Positions 26,380 through 34,571 of a stretch of DNA of 64,000 nucleotides are shown piece after piece. The DNA lies in assembly GCA_964510535.1 (NCBI GenBank), contig CAZECG010000001.1, positions 1 to 64,000 on the forward strand. Direction: 5' to 3'. Every line of letters starts with the position of its first letter. Position 1 is the first letter of the stretch. Under the pieces are notes generated by a model. That model made no database searches. It saw only the letters and a program-made list of their open reading frames with translations, and was not told the DNA's origin. The position numbers were made by a program, and so were the translations under genes. This stretch comes from JAJPXC01 sp964510535 (GTDB taxonomy: Bacteria; Bacteroidota; Bacteroidia; Bacteroidales; Muribaculaceae).

Positions 26380-27219
26380 TCAATTTCCGGGGAGCGGCCG
26401 ACGGGGGAAAGCATCGATGAAACTGCCGGGAGTAGCGTTGTAGATGTTTGTCCCGCAAGCCCGGGCATAGGCGGCTATGTCAAAATAGGCGCGAAACGCA
26501 ACGTAAAAGCTGTAGATTATCTGATGTAGGCGGTACCCCTTATATTCGCTCACCACACGGGCCTTCTCGCGCTCATCCTCCCGGTAGAAATGGGGCTGCA
26601 CCGACACCACCTCATTGTTGTCGTTGACCGAAATCGTGCGAAGCCATGAATGGTCGGCACCGGTAATGTATATATTCTTGAAATCGAGCCATATACCAAC
26701 CATTATCGACGGTATCAGCACATTGCGCGGCCGCGGCATGGCTAGATGCCGGTCAAACAGCCACCGTGTGAGCCATCCATACCCCTCAGCCCCCACGGCG
26801 TTGAAACGTTTGACGACGAGCAACGGATTTTTGAACGGAAGCGACTTTTCAGCAACCGTCGCCGGGACAAACAGTGTCATGGGCCAGTCAACAGAGTCTA
26901 AAGACGTCAGCAAACGCCCGACATTGGCATCATCGGGCTTGTTGAAGAAATGAGGGTCGGCAAGCAAATAATAGCGTGGCTTCAACTGCCTGAACTGAGG
27001 GGCATTGGCCGCAAAGTTGACAGCGAGAAGCGGGTAGTGCGCCAACACTTCGCCATGCTCCGCTATGGTGTCGTTGAGCGAGGGGCCGTTACCCAATATC
27101 ACGAGGGTATCGCCCGAATTGTCGCCGATAGCGCACGCAACCCGACGCGATTGCAACGCCACTTTGGCAACGCTCTTAACCGAGCTGCCGAGATTCCCTA
27201 TAAATTCAGAAAGTTTCAT
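26380..27219 (-). CDS. DUF115/MptE-like protein of a glycan cluster
   Basis: A ~279-residue soluble protein with the pattern GDTLVILGNGPSLNDTIAEH, a nucleotide-binding-like glycine motif seen in DUF115/6-hydroxymethylpterin pyrophosphokinase MptE-like proteins, then YYLLADPHFF and IYITGADHSWLR. In Bacteroidota such proteins occur inside O-antigen and capsule clusters and are thought to act as glycosyl- or sialyltransferase-like enzymes; that is inference. The start at MKLSEFIGNL is chosen; an in-frame extension to 27315 would overlap the upstream gene much more. As chosen it overlaps the preceding gene by 14 nt. Confidence 0.7.
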   Translation of the reverse strand: MKLSEFIGNLGSSVKSVAKVALQSRRVACAIGDNSGDTLVILGNGPSLNDTIAEHGEVLAHYPLLAVNFAANAPQFRQLKPRYYLLADPHFFNKPDDANVGRLLTSLDSVDWPMTLFVPATVAEKSLPFKNPLLVVKRFNAVGAEGYGWLTRWLFDRHLAMPRPRNVLIPSIMVGIWLDFKNIYITGADHSWLRTISVNDNNEVVSVQPHFYREDEREKARVVSEYKGYRLHQIIYSFYVAFRAYFDIAAYARACGTNIYNATPGSFIDAFPRRPLPGN

Positions 27220-27919
27220 CACTGTAATCATGCGTTTTAAGGTAATCAACGGTATCAACGGGACGCCAATCGGGGCAAACGTCGGCAAATGTCCTCCCCT
27301 CCTTGATAGCGTCACAGGTCATCGCGTTAAGCCGCACCGAGGAGTAAGGCATGAAACGCAACTTGTCGCCTAACCGAGCCAAAATTTTATGCCATTTTAT
27401 CGGCATGGTGTAGACGCGCTTTTGTCCGAGCCGACAGGCCAACGCAACCGCCACATCACTACGCAGCGGGTCAAGCCCGTCGGTCAGCAGCCAGTCACCG
27501 GCATAGTCGCCCGACTTAACGGCAAGTCTCACCGCCGTGGCCACGCTAACAGCGTGGACTACGCTCATCCTTGACCTATCGCCACCGATGTTGAAATACC
27601 ACCCGGCGTTGATTCCGCGGGCCATATCCATCAGTTGACCGCTCATTCCGGTCCCCACCACCGCAGGCAGCGACAACCTTAGACGCGCCGAGGCGCAAGG
27701 ACTCATAGCGACAGAAATCGACAGGCAACCCTCAGGGAAGCAGGTCACCGCACCGGTGGTGTCGACAACCACATCGGCCGCCGCGACCTCCGCATAATCA
27801 GCCGGCGACATCAGTTCAGCCGTCTGCCCGGCTCTCACTGGATGAGCCGATAGCTCCCGCTCCACATACTTTCCAATGAAACCGTCATCGACGATTATGA
27901 TTTTGAATGGGGTTGGCAT
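27206..27919 (-). CDS. short, atypical NAD(P)-binding epimerase-like protein
   Basis: A 237-residue protein that looks like an extended SDR (sugar epimerase/dehydratase) cut down: an N-terminal beta strand IIIVDDGFIGKYVERELS in place of the usual GxxGxxG, ADVVVDTTGAV after it, RLRLSLPAVVGTGM where epimerases have R-x-x-N-V-Y-G-P-G, and a C-terminal F-x-D-V-x-P-D-W-R-P-V. The catalytic Y-x-x-x-K is not visible. It lies in the glycan cluster, between a family 2 glycosyltransferase and the DUF115-like gene, so it may be a sugar-nucleotide reductase or a non-catalytic relative. Confidence 0.65.
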   Translation of the reverse strand: MPTPFKIIIVDDGFIGKYVERELSAHPVRAGQTAELMSPADYAEVAAADVVVDTTGAVTCFPEGCLSISVAMSPCASARLRLSLPAVVGTGMSGQLMDMARGINAGWYFNIGGDRSRMSVVHAVSVATAVRLAVKSGDYAGDWLLTDGLDPLRSDVAVALACRLGQKRVYTMPIKWHKILARLGDKLRFMPYSSVRLNAMTCDAIKEGRTFADVCPDWRPVDTVDYLKTHDYSDETF

Positions 27920-27947
27920 AATTCATTATTTCGTTTTAACCGTTTTA

Positions 27948-28682
27948 TTAAAGATATAAATATCTGAGCAGCAAACGCAGAGGCATCACACGATAACCGT
28001 TTTGGCGCAAAGCCCTCAGCTTTTCCTTATTGTTTGTCCAAAGGCGATTGACCAACCGCGACGAAAGCCCTCCCGGCTCCATATTAACCATTACGGCGGG
28101 GAGGTAACGTCCCTTTGACTGACTAACGAGCATCAGCCTGACCAAAAACTCGAAATCAGCTGCTACTTTATAGTCCTCGCTGTACATTCCCACGCTGTCG
28201 AAAAGTTCCCGACGCACAAAAAGCGACGGATGCGGCGGGGCAAAACCGTTCAAGAGCATCCGCGGCTGAAAGCGGTCAGACCGATAGTTACGGCGACAGC
28301 GGCCTGTCGAATATTCAACATAATTCACGTCGCCATAGAGAAAATCGGTTGCAGGGCACATGAAAGACGTGCTGACATTTCGCAGTATATGGGGGTCAGC
28401 GAACCGGTCACCGGCATGGAGCAGCCCGACGACATCGCCGGCAGCCATCCTGATTCCCTTGTTAAGCGCGGCATACACTCCCCCGTCAGGTTCGCTCACC
28501 CATTTGACCGGAAAAGCCGACTCGGCGGCGAAACTTTTTATCACATCAACCGAACCATCGGTCGATGCGCCATCGACTATTATCGATTCAAACTCCGCCT
28601 CCTTCTGCGCGGCGATGCTCTTGAGCGTCGGCAGCAGAAAATCACCGGCGTTGCGGCACACGGTTATTACAGAGACCCTCAT
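27948..28682 (-). CDS. family 2 glycosyltransferase
   Basis: A 244-residue GT-A fold enzyme: MRVSVITVCRNAGDFLLPTL, IIVDGASTDGSVDVI, WVSEPDGGVYAALNKGIR and GLLHAGDRFADP, a WcaA/colanic acid-type pattern. It transfers a sugar from a nucleotide donor in surface polysaccharide synthesis. The ORF is open for 144 more codons upstream, but those overlap the membrane protein gene; the ATG at 28682 forms an ATGA overlap with the stop of that gene and matches where the family starts. Confidence 0.92.
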   Translation of the reverse strand: MRVSVITVCRNAGDFLLPTLKSIAAQKEAEFESIIVDGASTDGSVDVIKSFAAESAFPVKWVSEPDGGVYAALNKGIRMAAGDVVGLLHAGDRFADPHILRNVSTSFMCPATDFLYGDVNYVEYSTGRCRRNYRSDRFQPRMLLNGFAPPHPSLFVRRELFDSVGMYSEDYKVAADFEFLVRLMLVSQSKGRYLPAVMVNMEPGGLSSRLVNRLWTNNKEKLRALRQNGYRVMPLRLLLRYLYL

Positions 28683-30106
28683 TGCAACAGATTTTTGGAA
28701 TGTTGTATAAGATATGCCGAGACCAAAACCACCGCAAGCATAATCGAGTAAATCACAGCCCAACGCCGAAACCCCTTTGTGCCGACACCCAGCGCGGCGG
28801 CATAGACGGCAGCCGGGACAAGCAGCGGCACGAGATTGTAGGCATAGCGCGCCACCGTGCCTCCGCAAAACCAAGCGAACCCAAGCCAAAATAACATCGC
28901 TAAGGCCGTTATTATCGACAGCGCATGAGGTGAACGCCGAACGCACCGCCCCCAGTAGTAGAGCAGCGCGCCACCAACCGCATACCACGGATAGCTGAAC
29001 TTGACAGCCGCCAAAGTGACCGATGTTGAGATTTCTCTCGTGAAATTCCACGGAAAAGGAGTGAGAAACTGCACGGCGGCAGTCATTGGCAACCACAGTA
29101 GCCGCTCCCACCAAGGCCTGCTGAAATAACCTATGCGCTCAAGCAATGAGTAGTAGGCATCTCGCCCTGCAGAGGGAGATGTGAAGGTATCGGACAATCG
29201 GTCGATATTGGGGACATGAAAAGTGACGTCATAGCAATGCTGCATCATACTCTCACACCAGAGACAGACGGCGACAGCAGCCACACCCACAGCACCAACC
29301 GCCAACCGGCGTCGCCAACCGCAGCCCCAAAACGCCACCGACAACACTGTCAACGGCACGATGGCCCATCCGTGGCGAAGCACTCCCATTGCGGCGCATG
29401 AGACCGCAAACAGCAACGCCCACGTCAAAAAGCCCTTGCGGGTGGAGTCGGTGCGAAGCCGCAGAGCCGACAACGCCGCGACTGCGAGCGACAACGCCGT
29501 CAGCGACTCCTTCATAAGCAGAGTGCCGCTGAACGTCAAGTAGCATACCGAACCCGACGCAATCATTCCCGCCGTCATCAGCCAATCGTCGGTCCGTCGA
29601 CATCGCCCGGTGAGCAGATGCCGCGTCAGCGCACCGGTCAGCACTATTGTCAGCAGGTCGGCAAGTACATTAAGCATCAAAGGCGACAACAACGTGCATC
29701 CTGTCAGCTTCCACAACCCGGCAATCACCACGGCGTAACCCAAAGCGTTGCGGCCTTCAAGATACCCCTCGCCTGTGTTGGAAATGAAAGTCGCCCCATA
29801 GTAATAGCGCGCCATATCAAAATTACCAAACTGCGGCAACAGCGGCGACGGCCCGCTTGCGGCGAGCTGATTGTAATTTAAAGCCACCCCGACGCAGAGC
29901 GTTGTGGTCAACGCCAACAGCCAGTAGCGGCCAGTATCGGTTGCGTTCCCCGCCCGGCCATAGGCAGCGACAACCACGCCCCATACCGCTACCGACGCGG
30001 CCGCCATGGCGACCGACGGCACATGTGGCAACCGCACGGCGACCGTCACCAACACCGCGAGTGCCAGCAACTGTGCGACCGGGTATGTGAGTTTCCGCAT
30101 CTCCAT
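28679..30106 (-). CDS. polytopic membrane protein, probable glycosyltransferase or polymerase
   Basis: A 475-residue protein with about 11-12 membrane helices and the general layout of GT-C/ArnT-like or Wzy-type proteins: short loops, one larger periplasmic part around residues 270-330 (HVPNIDRLSDTFTSPSAG...), and aromatic segments PFPWNFTREI. No catalytic motif is identified. It is the first gene of the minus-strand glycan cluster, with a TAACTTTG element 9 nt upstream of the ORF. It could be a lipid-linked sugar transferase or the repeat-unit polymerase. Confidence 0.65.
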   Translation of the reverse strand: MEMRKLTYPVAQLLALAVLVTVAVRLPHVPSVAMAAASVAVWGVVVAAYGRAGNATDTGRYWLLALTTTLCVGVALNYNQLAASGPSPLLPQFGNFDMARYYYGATFISNTGEGYLEGRNALGYAVVIAGLWKLTGCTLLSPLMLNVLADLLTIVLTGALTRHLLTGRCRRTDDWLMTAGMIASGSVCYLTFSGTLLMKESLTALSLAVAALSALRLRTDSTRKGFLTWALLFAVSCAAMGVLRHGWAIVPLTVLSVAFWGCGWRRRLAVGAVGVAAVAVCLWCESMMQHCYDVTFHVPNIDRLSDTFTSPSAGRDAYYSLLERIGYFSRPWWERLLWLPMTAAVQFLTPFPWNFTREISTSVTLAAVKFSYPWYAVGGALLYYWGRCVRRSPHALSIITALAMLFWLGFAWFCGGTVARYAYNLVPLLVPAAVYAAALGVGTKGFRRWAVIYSIMLAVVLVSAYLIQHSKNLLQ

Positions 30107-30114
30107 ATTATCGG

Positions 30115-30122
30115 CAAAGTTA
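30115..30122 (-). promoter_or_regulatory. -7 element of the glycan cluster
   Basis: TAACTTTG on the minus strand only 9 nt before the ATG at 30106 (15 nt before the ATG at 30100), so the leader would be very short. It is back-to-back with the glsA element. Confidence 0.5.
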
Positions 30123-30144
30123 CACAGAATTATTGATTAATGTG

Positions 30145-30152
30145 TAACTTTG
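30145..30152 (+). promoter_or_regulatory. -7 element of glsA-glsB
   Basis: TAACTTTG ends 5 nt before the glsA ATG at 30158, implying a leaderless or nearly leaderless mRNA. Confidence 0.5.
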
Positions 30153-30157
30153 CGACC

Positions 30158-31015
30158 ATGAACGGAAACGACACTGACGACACAATCAGAATCGACATCG
30201 ACGCGGTGTTGCGCGAACGCGCGCCGCGTTACCACCGATTCATTCCGCGTTTTCTCATCAGGAAACTGGAAGACATCGTGTGCCAGAATCAACTCAACAA
30301 GATGCTCAGCATCAACAACGGTAAAACCGGCTCCGCTTTCTGCCGCGGAGTCATCGACCACCTCAACATCAAGGTTGATTTCCACGGCGAGGAAAACCTC
30401 CCCGCCGACAGCCGCGCTGTCATCGTCAGCAATCACCCCTTGGGAGGGCTTGACGGCATGATCTACATCGACTACATCGCCCGTCGCTACGGCATGGAGC
30501 CTCGGTTTTTGGTCAACGACCTGCTCATGGCTGTCACTCCGCTGCGCGAAGTGTTTCTCCCCGTCAACAAGCACGGCAAGCAATCACGCTCCTCGCTCCG
30601 CATTCTCGACGAGGCTCTTGCCGGCAACCGCCCCGTAATCATCTTCCCCGCCGGGCTTGTGTCACGCCGAGGCAAAGGCGGTGTCATAGCCGACCTTCAA
30701 TGGCAAAAAACGTTCGTTAACAAATGCAAAGAATTTAAAAGGCCCATCATACCCGCCTTTTTTAATGGTCAAAATTCATCTTTTTTTTATAATTTTGCGA
30801 AATTCAGAACAAAATTGGGCTTGAAATTCAATATTGAGATGATTTATCTCCCTTCTGAAGTGTTCAAGAGCCGCAATGCCCGTTACTCGGTAACATTCGG
30901 TCAAGCTATCAGATGGGAGACGCTCGCTGCGGGATGCCACGCACAAGCGACCGCCGACAGCATCAGACAGGCAACCTACGCCTTGAAAACCGATGACCGT
31001 CAGCCTAATCATTAG
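30158..31015 (+). CDS. glsA: glycine-lipid O-acyltransferase (PlsC-like)
   Basis: A 285-residue 1-acylglycerol-phosphate acyltransferase-like protein: SNHPLGGLDGMIYIDYIAR (N/H-x4-D acyl-transfer motif, ~residues 84-92), FLVNDLLMAVTPLREVFLPVNK, and FPAGLVSRRGKGG. Together with the next gene it matches the glsB/glsA pair that makes N-acyl-O-acyl glycine lipids in Bacteroides, where this partner adds the second, ester-linked chain. The start at MNGNDTDDT follows the -7 element. A general phosphatidic-acid acyltransferase is the alternative. Confidence 0.85.
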   Translation: MNGNDTDDTIRIDIDAVLRERAPRYHRFIPRFLIRKLEDIVCQNQLNKMLSINNGKTGSAFCRGVIDHLNIKVDFHGEENLPADSRAVIVSNHPLGGLDGMIYIDYIARRYGMEPRFLVNDLLMAVTPLREVFLPVNKHGKQSRSSLRILDEALAGNRPVIIFPAGLVSRRGKGGVIADLQWQKTFVNKCKEFKRPIIPAFFNGQNSSFFYNFAKFRTKLGLKFNIEMIYLPSEVFKSRNARYSVTFGQAIRWETLAAGCHAQATADSIRQATYALKTDDRQPNH

Positions 31016-31030
31016 AGAGAGAAACAAAAG

Positions 31031-31960
31031 ATGGAACAACAGATTATCGATGCCATACCCGTGGAGCTGCTGATGTCAGAGCTCACCCCCGACCGCTTGC
31101 TGCGCACCACCAACAAGGGGGGCAACGAGATTTATGTAGTTGACGCGTTCAACGCACCCAACGTCATGCGCGAAATCGGGCGGCTGCGCGAGATTGCGTT
31201 CCGCGCCGCCGGCGGAGGCACCGGCAAGGAGTGCGACATCGACTGTTACGACACCATGAATCCCCCCTGTCGCCAACTGGTTGTGTGGGACCCCGAAGTG
31301 CGGCTCATACTCGGTGGCTACCGTTTCATATGCGGCCGCGACATCGTCGTAGAGAACGGTCGGCCACGCATCGCCACCTCCCATATGTTTAACTTCTCAG
31401 AGCGGTTCATCAACGACTACCTGCCGTCGACCATCGAGCTTGGGCGTTCCTTTGTTAGATTGGAATACCAGTCGTCAAAAGCCGGGGCCAAAGCCATCTA
31501 CGCCCTCGACAACCTGTGGGACGGGCTCGGAGCACTCACCGTCGAATACGATGAAATCCGATACCTGTTCGGAAAGATGACCATGTACCCCAGCTACCCT
31601 GCCGACTGCCGCGATATGCTCCTCTACTTCCTCAACAAATACTTTCCCGACCACGACCGCCTCGTCACACCTATCAGCCCCCTCGACACCCACCCCGACA
31701 CCGACGCGCTCGCAAGAGCCTTTACAGGCGGCTCATTCAAAGAGGACTACAAGATACTCAACGCCGCCATACGCTCCCACGGCTACAACATTCCGCCCCT
31801 CGTCAACGCCTACATGAGCCTGTCGCCCACGATGAAGGTGTTTGGCACCGCTATCAACGACGAGTTTGGCGATGTCGAGGAGACAGGCATCTTCTTCGCC
31901 ATCGACGAGATATTCGAGGAGAAGAAGAAACGCCACATCGGCACTTACAGCAAAGCCTGA
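31031..31960 (+). CDS. glsB: glycine-lipid N-acyltransferase (GNAT/OlsB-type)
   Basis: A 309-residue acyl-ACP-dependent acyltransferase of the OlsB/hemolysin type: GRLREIAFRAAGGGTGKECDID, YDTMNPPCRQLVVWDPE, ILGGYRFICG, and ELGRSFVRLEYQS (the R-S-F-V element of the family). In Bacteroides GlsB puts the first fatty acid on glycine's amino group. It lies 15 nt behind glsA. In B. thetaiotaomicron the two genes are also neighbours. The C-terminal third (PLVNAYMSLSPTMKVFGTA...) is the usual family ending. Confidence 0.88.
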   Translation: MEQQIIDAIPVELLMSELTPDRLLRTTNKGGNEIYVVDAFNAPNVMREIGRLREIAFRAAGGGTGKECDIDCYDTMNPPCRQLVVWDPEVRLILGGYRFICGRDIVVENGRPRIATSHMFNFSERFINDYLPSTIELGRSFVRLEYQSSKAGAKAIYALDNLWDGLGALTVEYDEIRYLFGKMTMYPSYPADCRDMLLYFLNKYFPDHDRLVTPISPLDTHPDTDALARAFTGGSFKEDYKILNAAIRSHGYNIPPLVNAYMSLSPTMKVFGTAINDEFGDVEETGIFFAIDEIFEEKKKRHIGTYSKA

Positions 31961-32132
31961 GCCTCCATTCACCGCTATCCTTGTGATTTCTACCCGTCAT
32001 CACTCGTCGCCGCTGTTGCCGCACCATGTCATGTGTCGGCGATTCCACAAAAAGGAGCGGTAGAATACGAAGAAAAGGCAACGACAGGATAAACAGAGAC
32101 CTTTCACGGCTCTCTCCGATTTACGGTTTCAA

Positions 32133-32176
32133 TGTAACATGAGCGGCTCGCTTTCGGGCGAGCCGCTCATGTTACA
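32133..32176. terminator. bidirectional terminator, 18-bp perfect inverted repeat
   Basis: Arms 32133-32150 and 32159-32176 are perfectly complementary over 18 bp with an 8-nt loop. It stands between the convergent glsB and ECF sigma genes, so it can stop transcription from both sides. The rest of 31961-32241 contains no gene I can support. Confidence 0.75.
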
Positions 32177-32241
32177 TCACTGATTTATGTAAGAATTGGA
32201 CAATTCCTTAATTCTGCCCCTCCGGGGGTGCAGACGACGCA

Positions 32242-32832
32242 TCAAAAAGTCAGGACTATGTTGTTTTCCTGGGCGATGCGGCGCATATTCAGGATGGCAT
32301 AACGCATACGACCCAAAGCCGTATTAATCGACACGTTGGTCGCCTCGGCAATCTCCTTGAAACTCATGTCGCGGTAATAGCGCATCATGAGCACCTCGCG
32401 CTGGCTCTCGGGGAGAGCGTCGATGATACGGCGGACATCTTCTTGAATCTGCTCCGAGACAAGGCGGTCCTCAATGTTTTCCTCCGCAAGGTCGCGGCGG
32501 TTGAGCATATCGGTCACGTCGCTGTCGGTCGAGACGGTGTTCTCAGCCTTTTCCTGGCGATAGAAGTCGATAATCAGATTATGGGCTATGCGCGATATCC
32601 ACGCAGAGAACTTACCAGAGTCGGTGTAACGGCCCTGTTTGATTGTCATAATAGCCTTTACGAAAGTCTCTTGAAATATATCTTCAGCCTGTTCACGGTC
32701 TTTGACGATGTGCAGGATGTAAGAGAATACCCGGTCTTTGTGGCGGTTAAGCAGGGTGTCAAACGCCTCGTTGTTACCATTAGCGTAAGCGGCCACCAAC
32801 TGGTCGTCGGCGAGCTTGCTGAGTTTTTGCAT
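32242..32832 (-). CDS. ECF-type RNA polymerase sigma factor
   Basis: A 196-residue sigma-70 family protein with only regions 2 and 4. Region 2: AYANGNNEAFDTLLNRHKDRVFSYI and AEDIFQETFVKAIMTIKQG, then FSAWISRIAHNLIIDFYRQ (2.4). Region 4: LPESQREVLMMRYYRDMSFKEIAEATNVSINTALGRMRYA-type helix-turn-helix. No anti-sigma gene is next to it, so control is elsewhere or at transcription. It has its own promoter with both elements in the 308-nt space upstream. Confidence 0.93.
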   Translation of the reverse strand: MQKLSKLADDQLVAAYANGNNEAFDTLLNRHKDRVFSYILHIVKDREQAEDIFQETFVKAIMTIKQGRYTDSGKFSAWISRIAHNLIIDFYRQEKAENTVSTDSDVTDMLNRRDLAEENIEDRLVSEQIQEDVRRIIDALPESQREVLMMRYYRDMSFKEIAEATNVSINTALGRMRYAILNMRRIAQENNIVLTF

Positions 32833-32944
32833 TTACTATTCTTGTTTTGATTTAGAGTAGTGCTGTGCTATAGGCTGTTGAGGTTTAAAGTTTTTGAGTT
32901 ATTTGTTTTTTTTCTTAAAGGGCGGTTGATTCCGTTTGCGGTGG

Positions 32945-32975
32945 CAAAATTACGACAAAATGATGACACGCGCAA
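32945..32975 (-). promoter_or_regulatory. promoter of the ECF sigma gene
   Basis: On the minus strand TTG (32975-32973), 20 nt spacer, TAATTTTG (32952-32945): a full Bacteroidota promoter, leaving a leader of about 105 nt before the ATG at 32832. Confidence 0.7.
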
Positions 32976-33140
32976 CACCGAGCCGCATGATTTTAATATT
33001 TTTCACCATCCCTGCACAATAAATCTGGCGTTTCACGTTGTCGGGCCGCAGCGTTTATTTTTTCATCAGCCATATAATATTTAAGCCGGATTTAACGTTT
33101 TAAAGTTGAATATTAACCTCTCAAAAAGCATTATTTGCCT

Positions 33141-33305
33141 ATGAAGCGAACCTCTACTCAATTACCTACAATGCAAACAACGAAGTCCAAGGGCACCCAA
33201 CCATCGGTCGGGAAATCTACCATCGCGTTTTTGCGACAGTTCGCCCGGGCCTACCAGTATCGGCCACAAATGCAGCCCGCTCTCAGCGAGTTCATAGCCA
33301 ACTGA
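33141..33305 (+). CDS. small basic protein of unknown function upstream of rpsF
   Basis: A 54-residue ORF (ATG 33141, TGA 33303-33305): an N-terminal T/S/K/Q-rich half followed by IAFLRQFARAYQYRPQMQPA and the end LSEFIAN. The second half forms a likely amphipathic helix with alternating aromatic and arginine residues, unlike random sequence. It fills much of an otherwise empty 575-nt gap on the same strand as rpsF and stops 55 nt before the rpsF promoter. No family is recognised; translation is unproven. Confidence 0.5.
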   Translation: MKRTSTQLPTMQTTKSKGTQPSVGKSTIAFLRQFARAYQYRPQMQPALSEFIAN

Positions 33306-33337
33306 CCCAAAGCCGAAAAAAATTATCGTCCACATCG

Positions 33338-33368
33338 TTGCAAATTAAGAATAAAAGCGGTAACTTTG
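33338..33368 (+). promoter_or_regulatory. promoter of rpsF-rpsR-rplI
   Basis: TTG (33338-33340), 20 nt spacer, TAACTTTG (33361-33368): a textbook Bacteroidota promoter, 39 nt before the rpsF ATG. Confidence 0.8.
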
Positions 33369-33407
33369 CAGCCGTTTTAATCACATCTTTATTAAATAAA
33401 CCGTAAA

Positions 33408-33779
33408 ATGAATCATTACGAAACCGTTTTCATTTTAACTCCCGTTTTGTCTGATGTTCAGATGAAGGAAGCGGTAGAGAAGTTCACCAAGTTGCTGACC
33501 GACAACGGAGCAACAATCGTGAACCAAGAAATGTGGGGCCTGCGCAAACTCGCCTACCCCATCCAGAAGAAGTCGACCGGCTTCTACACTCTCGTTGAAT
33601 TTGACGGCGAGCCTACAATCGTCAAGACCCTTGAAACCGCTTTCCGCCGCGATGAGCGAGTGCTCCGCGACTTAGTCTTCCGTCTCGACAAGTACGCAGC
33701 CGAGTATGCAGCAAAGCGCCGCAGCCTCAAAGCCAACAAAGTAGCTAACGAAACCAAAGAAGAAGTAAAGGAGGACTAA
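33408..33779 (+). CDS. rpsF: 30S ribosomal protein S6
   Basis: A 123-residue S6: MNHYETVFILTPVLSDVQMK at the start, then NQEMWGLRKLAYPIQKKSTGFY and the strand RDERVLRDLVFRLDKYA. It binds 16S rRNA with S18 in the central domain of the small subunit. First gene of rpsF-rpsR-rplI; 3 nt separate its stop from rpsR. The C-terminal tail is lysine/glutamate-rich, as usual in the phylum. Confidence 0.97.
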   Translation: MNHYETVFILTPVLSDVQMKEAVEKFTKLLTDNGATIVNQEMWGLRKLAYPIQKKSTGFYTLVEFDGEPTIVKTLETAFRRDERVLRDLVFRLDKYAAEYAAKRRSLKANKVANETKEEVKED

Positions 33780-33782
33780 TCA

Positions 33783-34052
33783 ATGGCACAATCTCAATCT
33801 GAAATCCGCTATCTCACTCCCCTGTCGGTCGATGTGAAAAAGAAAAAATACTGTCGTTTCAAAAGAAGCGGTATCAAATACATCGACTACAAAGATCCCG
33901 AATTCCTCAAGAAGTTCCTCAACGAGCAGGGAAAAATCCTTCCCCGCCGCATCACCGGTACTTCGCTGAAATTCCAGCGCCGTGTGGCTCAAGCCGTTAA
34001 ACGCGCACGCCACCTTGCGCTTCTCCCCTTCGTCACCGACTTAATGAAATAA
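33783..34052 (+). CDS. rpsR: 30S ribosomal protein S18
   Basis: An 89-residue S18: KYCRFKRSGIKYIDYKDPEFLKKF, ILPRRITGTSLKFQRRVAQAVKRARHLALLPF, which is the family signature. It pairs with S6 on 16S rRNA. It keeps the single zinc-motif-like cysteine only, so it is the C- form. It stands between rpsF and rplI. Confidence 0.97.
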   Translation: MAQSQSEIRYLTPLSVDVKKKKYCRFKRSGIKYIDYKDPEFLKKFLNEQGKILPRRITGTSLKFQRRVAQAVKRARHLALLPFVTDLMK

Positions 34053-34080
34053 TCACTCTAAAAGCTAAGGAAATAAGACT

Positions 34081-34524
34081 ATGAAGATTATTCTCAAAGA
34101 AGATGTCGCTAACCTTGGATACAAGGACGATATCGTTGAAGTGAAGAGCGGTTATGGCCGTAACTACCTCATCCCTACCGGCAAAGCCGTCATCGCCTCT
34201 CCCTCAGCTCTTAAAGTGCTCGCTGAAAACCAACGTCAACGCGCCCACAAGCTCGCCAAAATCAAAGCCGACGCTGAGGCTTTGGCAGCAGCCCTCAAGG
34301 ACGTGGCACTGACAATCGGCGCAAAGACAAGCTCTACAGGTACAATTTTCGGTTCGGTCAACAGCATCCAGATCGCCGAAGCCCTCGAAAAGCTCGGACA
34401 CAACATCGACCGCAAAGTCATCTCTATCAAAGAGAGCATCAAGGAAGTGGGCAACTACACCGCTACACTCCGTCTCCACAAAGAGGTGAGCGTCGAGATT
34501 CCTTTTGAAGTAGTTGCCGAATAA
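34081..34524 (+). CDS. rplI: 50S ribosomal protein L9
   Basis: A 147-residue L9: MKIILKEDVANLGYKDDIVEVKSGYGRNYLIPTGKA is the rRNA-binding N-domain, followed by the long connecting helix (residues ~45-75) and the C-domain (FGSVNSIQIAEALEKLGHNIDRK). It binds near the L1 stalk of 23S rRNA. Last gene of the operon, followed by a terminator 48 nt downstream. Confidence 0.97.
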   Translation: MKIILKEDVANLGYKDDIVEVKSGYGRNYLIPTGKAVIASPSALKVLAENQRQRAHKLAKIKADAEALAAALKDVALTIGAKTSSTGTIFGSVNSIQIAEALEKLGHNIDRKVISIKESIKEVGNYTATLRLHKEVSVEIPFEVVAE

Positions 34525-34571
34525 TCACGCCAACACACCGAGCGTTTTTATTCACTGATATTGATTAACCC

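Noticed and set aside
28683..29114. 144-codon upstream extension of the family 2 glycosyltransferase ORF
   Set aside because: It is antisense-free but lies entirely inside the membrane protein gene in another frame; the sequence is cysteine/arginine-rich with no relation to glycosyltransferases, and the family start matches the ATG at 28682.
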